Assembly: GCA_012295275.1 (NCBI GenBank)
Contig: CM022674.1
Span: forward strand, 4,766,436 to 4,786,435
Reading direction: 5' to 3'
Origin: Chrysomallon squamiferum
Lineage: Eukaryota > Mollusca > Gastropoda > Neomphalida > Peltospiridae
Length of the DNA: 20,000 bases
Position 1 is the stretch's first letter, and each line of letters starts with the position of its first letter. The position numbers and the translations under genes are program-made. Below the pieces are notes generated by a model. The model was not told the origin of the DNA, made no database searches, and saw nothing but the letters and a program-made list of their open reading frames with translations. Shown one piece after another: positions 19,104-20,000 of the stretch.

Positions 19104-19355
19104 TTAAAAATTAAAAACAATTATGACTGCTTCTTGATTGATTAGGTTTTTATTGTTTATGAACTGAAGCTGTTGGTAGAAGTTTTTATTTCGTTGTAGT
19201 ATTGTTGTGTTTTTTAGGGTTTTTCTGGTGTGTTTTTTTATACTTTCCTGAACGTAATTAAAAAGTTTTTTTCTGTAATCCATTTTCTCAAATATTTGCA
19301 TAACAAATTGGTATTTCAGGATCAGGCTGCTTTCTGAATATGTTTCGTAATTTGC
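19104..19355 (-). CDS. Candidate terminal coding exon (hypothetical)
   Basis: On the minus strand, a pyrimidine-rich stretch over 19359-19373 ends in TTTAG (AG at 19356-19357), a textbook acceptor. The frame entering at 19355 is open for 83 codons and ends in TAA at 19104-19106. The first in-frame Met is residue 19 (ATG at 19299-19301). The peptide is not repetitive. Residues 1-16 are ANYETYSESSLILKYQ, the middle is rich in Lys, Asn and Gln with spaced hydrophobics that could form helix, and it ends in a short hydrophobic tail (VIIVFNF). I recognise no family. Lys, Asn, Ile and Phe richness is also what random AT-rich DNA gives. No AATAAA closely follows the stop. Confidence 0.3.
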   Translation of the reverse strand, partial: ANYETYSESSLILKYQFVMQIFEKMDYRKKLFNYVQESIKKHTRKTLKNTTILQRNKNFYQQLQFINNKNLINQEAVIIVFNF

Positions 19356-19604
19356 CTAAATGAAAAGGAAAGCGCTGTTGTTTCCTGGTCTAGTTTTTCT
19401 TGACCTTTCACATTTTCAATTTGCTTCTGCATTTTGTTTTTTAATTGTCTCATTTTTTTTTTTTTTTTTTATTCGTATTCATTCCTTCATCCTTCGCTCA
19501 TTGTTTCTTTCGTTTATTCATCGAGTGCAGAATTAATCAGGAAACCAGACAGGATTAGATAATTCGATAAAAAAAATAAAAAATAATATAAAAGTTTTTG
19601 CTAG
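19356..19604. other. T-rich flank, possible intron of the minus-strand candidate
   Basis: T-rich on the plus strand with poly-T at about 19455-19470. If the 19104-19355 exon is real this is its upstream intron. Nothing else is seen. Confidence 0.4.
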
Positions 19605-19972
19605 GTAGTCATGATTACGTCAATAGTTGATTATTATAAGAAAGAAGTTATTCATCAACTGTTGATATTTCCCAGTAAAGCATTATTTGTTCATCAACAT
19701 TTACTTCTTATAAGTTACATGGACATTAGCGGTTTATATTAACGAGTAAGAAGTTATCAACACATCAACTATTGATATTTTCCTGTAATAAGTTACGTGT
19801 GTATCAGATGTTGATATTTACCTGCAACAAGTTATGTGTATATCATTTGTTGATGTTTATAAATAAGATGTTACGATATATCATATGCTAATGCTTACAA
19901 GTAGGAAGTTTGGAATACGTCAAATGTGATATTTATCAGTAAGAAGTTACGACTACATCACGTATTTATAAA
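19605..19972. repeat. Degenerate 38-39-bp tandem array with palindromic core
   Basis: Each unit contains a version of ATCAACTRTTGATATTT followed by about 12 bases and then AGTAAGAAGTTA. Core starts lie at about 19619, 19654, 19693, 19764, 19803, 19842, 19880, 19919 and 19957. The spacings 35, 39, 71, 39, 39, 38, 39 and 38 show the period, with 71 hiding a decayed unit near 19732. The core ATCAAC-T-GTTGAT at 19654-19666 is a perfect 13-base interrupted palindrome, and the copy at 19764-19776 is close to it. About ten units; no coding frame. Confidence 0.85.
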
Positions 19973-20000
19973 TATATGTGTATGTGTGTTTGTGTGTGTG
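19973..20000. repeat. (TG)n microsatellite, continues past the window edge
   Basis: TATG and TG units run to the last base, so the full length cannot be seen. Confidence 0.8.

Noticed and set aside
18901-19107. 68-codon plus-strand frame
   Set aside because: No early ATG, Phe/Leu/Ser composition typical of T-rich DNA, and it abuts a better candidate on the other strand.

Overview
The window is AT-rich, non-bacterial DNA dominated by simple-sequence repeats. Long (CT)n/(AG)n, (ATT)n, (ACT)n, (GAA)n, (TA)n, (CATA)n, GATA/GACA and (TTTA)n tracts, plus many poly-A and poly-T runs, alternate with short stretches of unique sequence. There are no operons, no closely packed ORFs and no bacterial gene signals. 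The density and variety of microsatellites suit an intergenic or intronic part of a large animal genome. An octopus-like cephalopod is my best guess, from the repeat style alone; no diagnostic gene confirms it.

Layout. 1-2.1 kb: A/T-rich sequence with (AAAT)n, (AC)n(AT)n and a small degenerate ~30-bp tandem repeat. 2.1-4.9 kb: trinucleotide repeat, then three (CT)n blocks, the first (about 420 bp) running straight into an 83-codon open frame that ends at 3880 and is a possible terminal exon. 4.9-7.6 kb: degenerate GTT/ATT DNA, opposed poly-A/poly-T runs and pyrimidine-rich sequence. 7.6-8.8 kb: two GC-elevated islands with promoter-like motifs (YY1-like, E-box, ETS) and, at 8724/8725, a consensus splice donor. 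8.8-10.4 kb: microsatellites, a GACAGAAAGAGAATCA minisatellite and a (CCCTG)n G-quadruplex motif. 10.50-11.22 kb: a candidate TTAA-flanked non-autonomous DNA transposon with imperfect inverted ends. 11.5-14.5 kb: a (CT)n block with a higher-order repeat, an unusual unique island, and two near-identical copies of a ~170-bp segment around (TTTA)n, with a third ETS/E-box/TATA island between them. 15.2-15.9 kb: a degenerate tandem array built on TTGCGCA and GACGTCATATTAC. 16.4-18.9 kb: (AG)n, CATA/TAGA and GATA/GACA tracts, with a 10-bp-arm inverted repeat at 16.9 kb. 18.9-20 kb: a minus-strand open frame with a good splice acceptor (19104-19355) and a clean 38-39-bp tandem array with a palindromic core (19605-19972).

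No complete protein-coding gene, rRNA, tRNA or CRISPR array can be supported. Most long open frames are translations of simple repeats (LSLS, YIYI, TTTT runs). If genes cross this window, the likeliest pieces are terminal exons at 3629-3880 (+) and 19104-19355 (-), and first-exon or promoter islands near 7.7, 8.7 and 13.55 kb. These remain inferences without transcript or comparative data.
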